Positions 56,144-64,000 of a stretch of 64,000 bases of DNA are shown here, one piece after another. The DNA is from Colletes latitarsis. Lineage: Eukaryota > Arthropoda > Insecta > Hymenoptera > Colletidae. The translations under genes were made by a program, and so were the position numbers. Below the pieces are notes generated by a model. The model saw nothing but the letters and a program-made list of their open reading frames with translations, was not told where the DNA came from and searched no databases. Numbering within the stretch: the first letter of the stretch is position 1; each line of letters starts with the position of its first letter. The stretch lies in assembly GCF_051014445.1 (NCBI RefSeq), contig NW_027488368.1, positions 28,122,001 to 28,186,000 on the forward strand, read 5' to 3'.

Positions 56144-56734
56144 ATGGAAACCATCTCAACCGGAACCCTGGGAACCGAGGCCAGAATCGTGACTACCCAC
56201 GTGGAAGGCATGATGACGGTATGGGTGGTGTTAGAAAGGGACCTGCCGAACCTCCGGACCATGGGGTTTGAACTTCACCACCGCATGCAATGCCAAGGAG
56301 AAATGTACGCAATGCCGCTAGACGCCCTGACGCCAGAGCGGCTGGTGGCCGTACGTCACAAGGGCATGTGGCGAAGGGGCCAACTAAAACAAACCACTTT
56401 GCATGGGTGCGAAGTCTTCCTTGGGGATTACGGACAAACTGTAGATGTACCGGCAACAGAAATCAGATCCCTGCCGCCCCATTACCGGAAAACTCTATGG
56501 ATGGCGGTGAGGATCCAGCTGAGGGGGGTCCAACCCAGAAACATAACCCCGCTCAACGCAAGGACGAGGATTGCAGTCCTCGCATTGAGCAATCGAAGAG
56601 GCCGAATATCCCGGATCGGTAACGCGGAAGACGGAGTCGTTGCCGATCTCCACCTGGACCGACTACAGGGGCAGCCACCTGTGAACGTAGCCGAGCACTG
56701 GTTGGAGGTGGGCTATGTCGTGCCCAAGGTTTAA
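56144..56734 (+). CDS. Tudor-domain-like accessory protein of the Gypsy element (196 aa)
   Basis: An extra ORF between env and the polypurine tract, not part of the standard gag-pol-env set. The sequence follows an extended Tudor domain. An N-terminal strand pair (VEGMMTVWVVLERDLPNL) is followed by PLDALTPERLVAVRHKGMWR and RGQL. The core then reads VFLGDYGQTVDVPATEIRSL, close to the family's DYGN...V signature, with PPHYRKTLWMAVRIQLRGVQ (family: LP..F...P.QA...L.GV.P). It closes with a C-terminal SN-like strand region (VVADLHLDRLQGQPP). Extended Tudor domains bind dimethyl-arginine, in animals mainly on Piwi proteins and Sm proteins. Gln stands where the ligand-contacting Asn usually is. The frame is intact. 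Function unproven; expression by splicing is likely. Confidence 0.7.
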   Translation: METISTGTLGTEARIVTTHVEGMMTVWVVLERDLPNLRTMGFELHHRMQCQGEMYAMPLDALTPERLVAVRHKGMWRRGQLKQTTLHGCEVFLGDYGQTVDVPATEIRSLPPHYRKTLWMAVRIQLRGVQPRNITPLNARTRIAVLALSNRRGRISRIGNAEDGVVADLHLDRLQGQPPVNVAEHWLEVGYVVPKV

Positions 56735-56916
56735 ATCCAGAACACAACGCACCAGTATCGATAAGTACACACCACAACATGATACTACACACCCCGACAC
56801 ATTTAGCTTTCAATTATTCTACTTTTCGCGACTTTTATTATTTTCTTTTGTAAATAAGTAACAGGGCGCTTTCCGTCTAATATGAAAGCATCACGCATAA
56901 CGCGATGTTTCATCTT

Positions 56917-56927
56917 GGGGGGGGAGA
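56917..56927 (+). promoter_or_regulatory. Polypurine tract
   Basis: GGGGGGGGAGA immediately before the 3' LTR: the plus-strand cDNA primer. The preceding 56735-56916 is AT-rich and apparently non-coding. Confidence 0.9.
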
Positions 56928-58186
56928 TGTTACGTATGTCGAACGTTTCGTTCCTCAAATTTTTCTTGTCACTTGCGTGCATTATGAAATCGCCCTGCTA
57001 CTTATCTAACCTTTGAAATGGGGGTCACTTCCGTCGCGATGCAGCAGCCCGTTAATTAATACAATTCGGAGAATAGAGCAGCCCGTTAATTAATACAATT
57101 CGGAGAATAGTGCACACGGTGATTTCTAACGTACTTTTGAATCCGCCCCACACAGATTTTTTGGTATATAAACCCTGTGATTTCATTACTCGGGGGATCA
57201 TAATCGTACCGTCACGTTAGAGTCAACGTCACGTCTCTTGTCACGCGTATACGATTTGATAGTCAGTTGTATCTTGCGAGATCGGGCTACCGTACCCTTT
57301 AGTATCAAACCATATAGAATCCGTGAACCGGCATAAATTCTATTGCGGCCTTTATTTCCAACTGACATACCCCCGCATCGCCAGTGCGTCAACACCGTGC
57401 AAGGTCATTTTAGGTAAATATACTCATTCTTTGATCGCGACATAAGATACACGAAACAATTGTATTTTATTTGTTGATTTAAGAATATATCTACTTTTAT
57501 TATCAAATCAGAGTTACCCAACTTCTTTAACCCACAATTATATAAAGCGATTATTATTAGTTAAACGTTCCCATAATAATATAACCTTACCGCTCGGGTT
57601 ATATTATATTTAATAATTCACAGTTACGAGTTCAATTAACACATCCCCAAATCCAAATACAACCTCTTACAACCTAGTGGCTCCTCGATTACGCATCGAG
57701 TTCGTCCACGCAATCTATTACCATCCTAGCGGCTCCCTGATTTCGCATCAGGTTCGTCCGCATCCTACAGCTCCCTGATTTCGCATCAGGTTCGTCTGTG
57801 ATTTATCCAACCTCCCAGCAGCTCCTCGATTTCGCATTGAGTTCGTCTGCGTTTCTTCCAACCTCCTAGCAGCTCCCCGATTTCGCATTGGGTTCGTCTG
57901 CGTCGTTATCAACAATCCTAGTGACTCCCCGATTTCGCATCGGGTTCGTTCACGACGTTTCACCCTCCTACGGCTCCCTGGTTTCGCACCAGGTTCGTCC
58001 GTACGTGACTCCATCCCAGAGGCTCCCTGATTTCACATCAGATTCGTCCTCGTTATCAACTATCCTAGCGGCTCCCCGATTTCGCAACGGGTTCGTCCGT
58101 GTACCTAACTAACAAATTGATACCGTATTCCATACTCTCTCTCGCACTCGCAGGCCACGCGCGCTGCACGGCCCTGGCTCGTAACA
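56928..58186 (+). repeat. 3' LTR of the Gypsy element (1259 bp)
   Basis: Same length as the 5' LTR, with two substitutions seen, both inside the hairpin array (58034 in the loop of unit 8, 58087 in the inner stem of unit 9). It is followed by the CGGC duplication and the resumed BEL RT frame. Confidence 0.95.
57677..58100 (+). repeat. Nine-hairpin array, 3' LTR copy
   Basis: The same nine units as at 46028-46451. Unit 9 here has ACGGG opposite CCCGA, losing one inner pair. Confidence 0.93.
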
Positions 58187-61000
58187 CGGCAAATTCTCGT
58201 CGCCCCGCAGGATCGTCGTTTTCAGTGCATCTTATGGCGCACACCCGAAACCGAAGTGCTTAAAGCATTCGAGTTGAACACCGTTACGTACGGAACGGCG
58301 TGTGCACCGTATTTATCGATGCGTACTCTGCTCGAGTTGAAAAAACGGGACGGTGACAGATTTCCTCTCGCCGCTCCGATACTCGAGAAAGATATATACG
58401 TTGATGACGTATTTATGGGGGCACCCGACACGTCCTTGTTGGAAAAAATTCGTATTCAAGTTTGCGAACTCCTACAGGGCGGCGGGTTTAAATTGAGAAA
58501 GTGGGCTGGTAACTCGCAGAAATTACTACGAAACATCCCACAAAGCTCTCACTCCCACGCTGTCGACCTCACCTTGTTCGATGAATCCGAACTCAAGGTG
58601 CTTGGATTGCGATGGATACCATCGGGAGATTATTTCTATTTCAACCTGCAACGGTTCCAACCGGCTGCAGGCCCGATTACAAAGCGAACTTTGTTTTCTG
58701 AAATAGCCAAACTATACGATCCGCTCGGCTGGTTATCACCAGTCGTAATTCGCGCGAAGATTTTGATGCAGTCCCAATGGCTGGAGAAAATCCAGTGGGA
58801 CGATCATGTCTCCGCGAATACGCTAAAAACGTGGAACACGTTTTGCGAGGATTGGAGCAGTTTGGAAAAAGTAAAATTTCCCAGATGGATCCGTTACGGA
58901 GCAGATGCAGCTTCGGTGGAATTACACGGATTCTGCGATGCTTCACTCGGAGCGTACTCGGCCGTCACGTATTTACGCGTGACGACCATGACCGAGGAAA
59001 TTTTCACAACCTTGATCATGGCAAAAACGAGGGTGGCTCCGATTAAAACGCAGTCAATTCCGATTCTCGAATTGAACGGAGCCGTACTGCTTACCGAGCT
59101 CGCAGTGCACGTGGAACGGTCATTGTCCATAAAAATTGACCGTATAATCTGTTGGTCAGATTCCACCATTGCACTAGCTTGGTTGAAAAAACATGCTTCG
59201 ACTTGGAAGGTTGTGATAGCCAACCGAGTCGCGAAAATCCAGATCTTGCTTCCGAAAGCTGAATGGAGACATGTTCCCACCCGCTTCAATCCCGCGGATT
59301 TGAATTCGCGCGGTGTCGAAGCGGAGGAGCTCATTCAATCGAAGCTGTGGATTTCTGGTCCAGCATGGTTAAGACAACGAGAGGAAAATTGGCCGAAAAC
59401 GCCTGATTCCATCGATACGACCGAGGGCAAGCGCATTCCGCACGCCCACGTTGCAACTCCAGACAAGGAATGGGAATTTGTATTCCGATTCTCAACCTGG
59501 AGTAAGCTACTTCGCGTGACTGCATATTGTCTCCGATTACGTAGACCGATGCAAGGTGAGCAAAGGTCGTTCGGTGCCAACGTTGTCGAAGCATCAGAAT
59601 TGAAGCTGGCCAAGGAAAGAATCGTCCGCTACATCCAGCGAACGCATTTTGCGGGCGAGTACCAGTGTTTAAAAAAGCACAGGGAAATTCCCGCAAAATC
59701 TCCGTTAAAAAGTCTGAACCCTTTCCTCGACACGAATGACGTTTTGAGGGTCGGTGGACGACTGGAGAACGCGACGCTGGCATGGGAAGCGAAGCACCCC
59801 ATAATTCTGCCAAAACACCATGTGTCTACCATGATAATTCGGCAGTGCCACGTAAATACGTTGCATGGGGGCTTGCAGCTGACGATATCCATGGTAAAGC
59901 AACAATTTTGGATCCTCGGTTGCCGAACCACGGCTCGCAAGGTCATCCATCAATGTATGAAATGCGTAAGATGGAGGGCACAAACCTCCACGCAAATCAT
60001 GCAGGATTTGACCCCAGAACGCAGCCGTGCAGCAAGGGCTTTTTTAAACTGCGGAGTCGATTATGCGGGACCGTATAAAGTCCGCGACTCCGCGGGCCGA
60101 GGAAAAACAGCTCATAAAGCGTATATCGCAGTTTTCGTCTGCTCCGCTACAAGGGCCATACATATTGAACTCGTCCATGATTACACGACGAGTGCATTTT
60201 TGGCTGCATTGGATCGGTTCATGGCCCGACGAGGAATCCCGTCTTGCATACGCAGTGACAATGGGACAAACTTCGTCGGTGCAGATCGTGAATTGAGAAA
60301 ACATTTCAATAAGGTGTGTAAAACGCCGGAAATGCAAAGCCAATGCGGCGAAAAGGGCATTCGGTGGCAGTTTAACCCACCCAGTGCCCCCCATTTCGGT
60401 GGGATGCAGGAAGCCGGAGTCAAATCTGTGAAGCATCATTTAAAGCGCATCATAGGAGAATTCACTCCCACGAGCGAGGAATTACAGACGTTACTCTGTA
60501 AAATCGAAGCCAGTTTAAACTCGCGACCGATTGCCGCTCTGAGTGATAGCCCTGATGATTATGCGCCGCTCACACCGGCACACTTCCTAATTGGAGGGCC
60601 CATGATGGCACCCCCGATGGAATCCGTGGAAAATGCTAATATTTCGCATCTGACAAGATGGAGAACTATGCAAAAATTCCACGAGCAGTTCTGGAGACAC
60701 TGGACAAGAGATTATCTCATGCACCTCCAGAACCGCTACAAATGGCAGACGGAAAATACACGCCTAAAAAAGAATGATCTTGTTTTAGTGCAGAATCCTC
60801 TCCTCCCCCCGAATCAGTGGGAAATGGGAAGAATAGAGGAAGTATTTCCGGGAAAGGATGGGCATGTACGTGTAGTTAAAGTACGCACAGCCAAATCCAC
60901 ATATACGCGACCAATTACGCGATTGTGTACGCTGCCTGTGGTTGAGTCTTTGTTTGAGTCACCTTCGGCGACGGTTCCCGAAGCCGAGCAGGAGATCTAA
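58187..61000 (+). pseudogene. pol: BEL/Pao pol, 3' part: RT, RNase H, integrase
   Basis: It continues the frame of 43500-45278. RT catalytic box YVDDVFMG near 58397. RNase H: GFCDASLGAYSAV, LELNGAVLLTEL, CWSDSTIALAWL and PADLNSRG. Integrase zinc-binding HHVSTMIIRQCH...CMKCVRW near 59817-59970. Integrase core Asp in CGVDYAGPY, Asp in SDNGTNF, Glu in MQEAGVKSVKHHL (about 60050-60440). A C-terminal DUF5641-type module (QWEMGRIEEVFPGKDG) is followed by the stop TAA 60998-61000. I see no internal stop. It has no start of its own and cannot be expressed as a complete Pol while the Gypsy element is present. Confidence 0.9.
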
Positions 61001-61143
61001 ACAAAACCGTTCGAGTTCGAAAAGGCAAGGATTTTGGAAGGTGAGAACGGTTCCCTCAGGGGCTGCCAGCCTTTCAGCTGCAGTACGGGCTTAACGAACC
61101 CGGGGTACCCGAGTCATACACACACCGTAAGCCTCCTGTTGGT

Positions 61144-61197
61144 CGTCACAACGACCCATTCACAATTCCCTATTGGTTTTGTGAATGGTACGTGACG
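61144..61197 (+). promoter_or_regulatory. Conserved 5' UTR stem-loop of family 1
   Basis: Outer stem CGTCAC (61144-61149) with GTGACG (61192-61197); inner stem CCATTCACAA (61156-61165) with TTGTGAATGG (61179-61188); loop of 13 bases. Present in J (29213-29266), L and F. Possible roles are RNP assembly or translation control. Confidence 0.75.
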
Positions 61198-61435
61198 GCA
61201 GGAGGAACGGGGGTCTTGGCTTAACCGCCTGGGCCACGAGTATGGCGACTCTATAAAATCGCCCTCCAATCCTAAGCTATGGTGCGCGGCGATGGGATGC
61301 ATGGTTGGGGGAGAAGGCCCAATCCCAAGCGACCACCTCCGGGGAACCTGCCGAACCCCCGGAGTATTAGGCTTACCCGGGTAAGGCGGCTCTGCCCGGG
61401 TGGACCTTTATTTCCGACCATCTCGTGGGATTCTT

Positions 61436-63313
61436 ATGGACACAGAAAATAAAATGGGGATGGGGAGGGTTTTGTCGGTTGGGGAGGACGGAGACGGGGT
61501 TGGGGTTAGGGTGGCGGCGCTCGCGCCCCACTCAGCACCAGGTCCGGCTTCGTGGAGGGTGGAGGAGGACGACGAGACGGCGTCGGTCTCGTCCTTCTCC
61601 TCCAGCACGAGCCACATAGGCTCTAAGAGGAAGAGGACGGGGCAGGCCGTCGTCGAGGTGGGCGGGGCGATGAGCCCGTCGGTGAGGCTGAGTTGCCTCA
61701 GGGACGAGGTGACCGAGGAGATATCGGAGAGGATCTCCTCGTCCCTGAGGCGGGTGGAGAAAGTCGCCGCTGCCTGCGCCTTTAAGGGGCAGAAAAGCGG
61801 TGGCGCGGAGGCCCTGAAGGCCGCGGCGGAGGAAATGAGGGAGGCGGCGCGGGAGCTCAGAGGGCGGAACGCCCGTCTGCAGCTCCTGTTGGAGGAGGAG
61901 CGACAGGGGAGGAGGAGGGCAGAGGCGCTGTGGAACAGCGCGGCCCTCCCTCCCATCCTCCCTCCTCCTCCACCGCCGCGTCCCTCGGCGGAGGTAAATA
62001 AGCGGAGTGCGGCGGCAGTGGTGCGGGGCACCGCGGGCCCCTCCACCCGCACTCCGCCCGTGAAGAAGTCCCCGTCCTCCTCAGAAGACGATCTTCTGAG
62101 GAGGATTGGGGACATGATTGACGGCAAGCTGGCCGCCTTCCGGGAGGAGCTCCTCGCCGGAAGAGCGGTCAGCAGGAAGGCGGTGCCTCCCCGACCTGTT
62201 CCGGTACAGTCGGGGAAGGCAAAGAAGGGCGGAGTGAAGGCTCCGCCCAGCGTTGCGGCACCAGGGCCCCGGGTCGCGACCCCCAAGGGGGGTGGTGTAC
62301 CCGTGGTCGCGGTGGTCGCGTCCTCCGCAGCACCCTCCCAAGGGGGGGTGGCGTGGAGTGAGGTGGTGGGGCGGAAGGCGAAGCGGGCGGCGAGGAAGGC
62401 CTCGCAACCGCAGCCTCCGCCTCCGCCGCCGGCGGCCAAGGTAAAGGCCGCGAAGGTCGGGAAGGCACGACCAGGTCGTCCCCCAAAAACGGCAGCGGTG
62501 ACGCTGACCGTTGCGCAGGGGGGCGACCTGACCCTCGCGGAGGCGATGCGGCTCGCCAGGGAGAATATCTCCCTGGAAGAGCTGGGCATCGCCTCCGTGA
62601 GGGCGAAGAGGGCCGTGACCGGGGGTCTCTTGCTGGAGATCCCCGGTGCAGAAGGCGGCGCGAAGGCGGATCGTCTCGCCCAGAGGCTCCGGGAGCAGCT
62701 GGGCGAGCGAGGTGTCCGGGTCGCCCGGCCCACGAAGCGCACGGAGATGCGCGTTTGTGGGCTGGACGACTCGGTCAGCGCACAGGATGTGTCCCGTGCC
62801 CTTGCGAGGGCGGGGGACTGTCCTGTGGAGGACCTGCGGATCGGAGAGATCCGCAGGTCGCCCTCCGGCCTCGGGTCGGTGTGGGCCCGGTGCCCCCTCT
62901 CCGCCGCCCGTAAGGTGGCGGAATCCGGGAGGGTGTTGGTGGGGTGGGTTTCGGCGCGAGTGGAAATCCTCGCGCCGCGCCCGCTCCAGTGTCACCGCTG
63001 CCTCGAATTGGGGCACGTGAGGCAGTGGTGCACCTCGCCGGTGGACCGCAGCGGTCAGTGTTACCGCTGCGGTGCCAAAGAGCACCGTGCGAGCCAGTGC
63101 TCGGCGGCCCCCCACTGCCCGCTGTGTGCGGACATGGGGAGGCCAGCCGATCACAGGGTGGGGAGCAAGAAGTGCTCCCCCCCCTCCCGGAAGGAGAGGA
63201 AGAGGCGGGCTGCACCGGCTCCGGTGCCGAGGGCGGTGGCATCGTCCTCCATGGAGGTGGACGGTGCTACGGGGACGGACGGCCGGGAGGAGGCTGGCGC
63301 GGCCATTAATTAA
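61436..63313 (+). CDS. ORF1 protein (Gag-like, CCHC), intact (625 aa)
   Basis: RNA-binding partner of the ORF2 protein. It starts MDTENKMGMGRVLSVGEDGD; the first 40 residues differ from J/L/F. The segment EMREAARELRGRNARLQLLL (about 130-150) is probably a coiled coil. A Pro/Ala/Lys-rich middle (240-340) is followed by a conserved core (EMRVCGLDDSVSAQDVSRAL) and the knuckles CHRCLELGHVRQWC and CYRCGAKEHRASQC, with CPLCADMGRPADHRVGSKKC near 518-580. The ATG at 61436 is chosen because it fits the position of the family start; an in-frame GTG further up is unlikely. The stop TAA (63311-63313) shares its last A with the ORF2 ATG. It is the only undamaged ORF1 in the window. Confidence 0.9.
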   Translation: MDTENKMGMGRVLSVGEDGDGVGVRVAALAPHSAPGPASWRVEEDDETASVSSFSSSTSHIGSKRKRTGQAVVEVGGAMSPSVRLSCLRDEVTEEISERISSSLRRVEKVAAACAFKGQKSGGAEALKAAAEEMREAARELRGRNARLQLLLEEERQGRRRAEALWNSAALPPILPPPPPPRPSAEVNKRSAAAVVRGTAGPSTRTPPVKKSPSSSEDDLLRRIGDMIDGKLAAFREELLAGRAVSRKAVPPRPVPVQSGKAKKGGVKAPPSVAAPGPRVATPKGGGVPVVAVVASSAAPSQGGVAWSEVVGRKAKRAARKASQPQPPPPPPAAKVKAAKVGKARPGRPPKTAAVTLTVAQGGDLTLAEAMRLARENISLEELGIASVRAKRAVTGGLLLEIPGAEGGAKADRLAQRLREQLGERGVRVARPTKRTEMRVCGLDDSVSAQDVSRALARAGDCPVEDLRIGEIRRSPSGLGSVWARCPLSAARKVAESGRVLVGWVSARVEILAPRPLQCHRCLELGHVRQWCTSPVDRSGQCYRCGAKEHRASQCSAAPHCPLCADMGRPADHRVGSKKCSPPSRKERKRRAAPAPVPRAVASSSMEVDGATGTDGREEAGAAIN

Positions 63314-63315
63314 TG
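63311..63315 (+). promoter_or_regulatory. TAATG stop-start overlap joining ORF1 and ORF2
   Basis: TAA (63311-63313) and ATG (63313-63315) overlap by one base. The same site is in A (6748-6752), J (27161-27165) and L (41233-41237), always inside ATTAATTAATG. UAAUG termination-reinitiation is documented for the SART1 element. Confidence 0.85.
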
Positions 63316-64000
63316 CCGCCCCGCCTCCTCCTCCAGGCCAACCTCAACCACTGCCGCGCGGCACAGGACTTGATGTCCCAAGTCCTCGCGGAGTGGGGGG
63401 TTGGCCTGGCGGTCGCCGCCGAGCCGTACCGCGTCCCTGATCACCCTCATTGGGTGGGCGACGCGGACGGCTTGGTGGCGATGGTATGGGGAGGGGGCGA
63501 CGGGTCCCCACCGTTCTCCTTGTTGGAGCGCGGTCAGGGATTCGTCGCCGTGGACTGGGGGGGAGTCGCTGTGGTGGGGTGCTACATTTCGCCCCGTAGC
63601 GGTCACGCTGCGTTCGAGCTGTACTTGGCCGAGGTCGCGGCATGCGTGCAGCGCTACGCGGCCCGGCCGGTGCTGGTCCTGGGGGATTTTAATGCCAAGT
63701 CGGTGGCTTGGGGATCCCCCAGGACCTCCGTTCGCGGCGGGATCCTGGGCGATTGGGCGGCGGGGCTCGACCTCCGGGTATTGAACCGGGGGTCGGAGCA
63801 CACATGCGTGCGGCGATATGGGGGGTCCATCGTGGATGTTGGATTCGCGACCTCCAACGCCGTGCGCATGGTGTCGGGTTGGCACGTGGTCGCGGGGGCA
63901 GAGACACTCTCCGATCACAGGTACATCCGGATGGAGGTCTCTGCCGCCGCGAGTGCATCCCGACACGGCCGCCTGCGTGGCACCCCACCACGCCGCTGGG
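63313..64000 (+). CDS. ORF2 of copy K, N-terminal endonuclease part, cut by window end
   Basis: 229 codons are open to the window edge. They cover the complete endonuclease motif set: LQANLNHC, AEPYR, GDFNAKS, SDHRYI. Small differences from J include Gly-Gln for Gly-Arg in LLERGQGF and Ser for Pro in FATSNAV. Whether the RT part is intact cannot be seen. Confidence 0.9.
   Translation, partial: MPPRLLLQANLNHCRAAQDLMSQVLAEWGVGLAVAAEPYRVPDHPHWVGDADGLVAMVWGGGDGSPPFSLLERGQGFVAVDWGGVAVVGCYISPRSGHAAFELYLAEVAACVQRYAARPVLVLGDFNAKSVAWGSPRTSVRGGILGDWAAGLDLRVLNRGSEHTCVRRYGGSIVDVGFATSNAVRMVSGWHVVAGAETLSDHRYIRMEVSAAASASRHGRLRGTPPRRW

Larger units (their letters stand above)
45279..58186 (+). mobile_element. 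Env-bearing Gypsy (Ty3-like) retroelement with macro-like and Tudor-like additions
   Basis: 12,908 bp, with 1259-bp LTRs differing at two positions by eye (58034 G to A; 58087 T to A relative to the 5' LTR). Target duplication CGGC (45275-45278 and 58187-58190). Order: LTR, PBS, leader with three hairpin repeats, gag, pol in the -1 frame, env, a small ORF, a Tudor-like ORF, polypurine tract, LTR. A 1711-bp solo LTR splits env; without it the element would be about 11.2 kb. AT-rich composition separates it from the GC-rich family-1 DNA. Pol has one nonsense codon, so this copy is defective. Confidence 0.95.
43500..61051 (+). mobile_element. BEL/Pao element, both ends missing, split by a Gypsy element
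   Basis: The left part is 43500-45278 and the right part 58187-61051. Removing the Gypsy element and one CGGC copy gives one uninterrupted frame of about 1530 codons from mid-Gag to the end of Pol. The 5' LTR and Gag N-terminus are lost at copy L, and the 3' LTR is cut off by copy K at a purine-rich stretch (61027-61045) that looks like the polypurine tract. Confidence 0.88.
61052..64000 (+). mobile_element. Family-1 copy K, 5' complete, runs off the window
   Basis: Begins TCCCTCAGGGGCTGCC like J and L, directly after the BEL 3' end. 5' UTR 61052-61435, intact ORF1, start of ORF2. The 3' end and the right target duplication are outside the window. The sequence around the ORF1 start differs from J, L and F. 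Confidence 0.93.

Overview
The window contains no recognisable host gene. It is a stack of retrotransposons in and beside a 19-bp satellite array. The element mix (R1/SART-like non-LTR elements with two ORFs, a BEL/Pao element, a Gypsy element with a baculovirus-F-like env gene, and a SAP-domain Gag) points to an insect genome, probably a heterochromatic or TE-island region. I cannot name the species.

Layout. (1) 1-2782, minus strand: the start of a CCHC-type non-LTR ORF1, abutting a decayed LTR element with SAP-domain Gag, primer-binding site and one LTR. (2) 2894-36831: about 7 kb of degenerate 19-bp satellite, cut into blocks by insertions. These are GC-rich family-1 non-LTR copies A (3095-8295), I (21916-22810) and full-length J (23436-29358); a three-level nest at 9293-21858; and two solo LTRs (32081-32542, 33150-34751). 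In the nest, family-1 copy B/H is split by a second R1-like element E, which is itself split by family-1 copies C and F. (3) 36832-37540: an unassigned segment with tandem duplications. (4) 37541-43499: family-1 copy L, a mosaic of two subfamilies. (5) 43500-61051: a BEL/Pao element split inside its reverse-transcriptase motif A by a complete Gypsy element (45279-58186) with 1259-bp LTRs and a 4-bp target duplication. (6) 61052-64000: family-1 copy K with an intact ORF1; its ORF2 runs off the window.

The most unusual unit is the Gypsy element. Its LTRs carry nine tandem 33-nt two-tier hairpins with compensatory base changes. Gag and Pol are linked by canonical -1 slippery heptamers. Pol contains an extra block between RNase H and integrase that resembles a macro (ADP-ribose-binding) domain. 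An env gene is followed by an extra ORF that reads as an extended Tudor domain. Pol has one nonsense codon and env is split by a solo LTR, so this copy is defective although its LTRs are almost identical.

Family-1 elements have a second unusual property. Their coding sequence is packed with perfect inverted repeats with arms of 8-17 bp, at least one conserved by compensatory change between subfamilies. ORF1 and ORF2 meet at a TAATG stop-start overlap, the arrangement known from SART1. J has an intact 1060-codon ORF2 but a dead ORF1; K has an intact ORF1.
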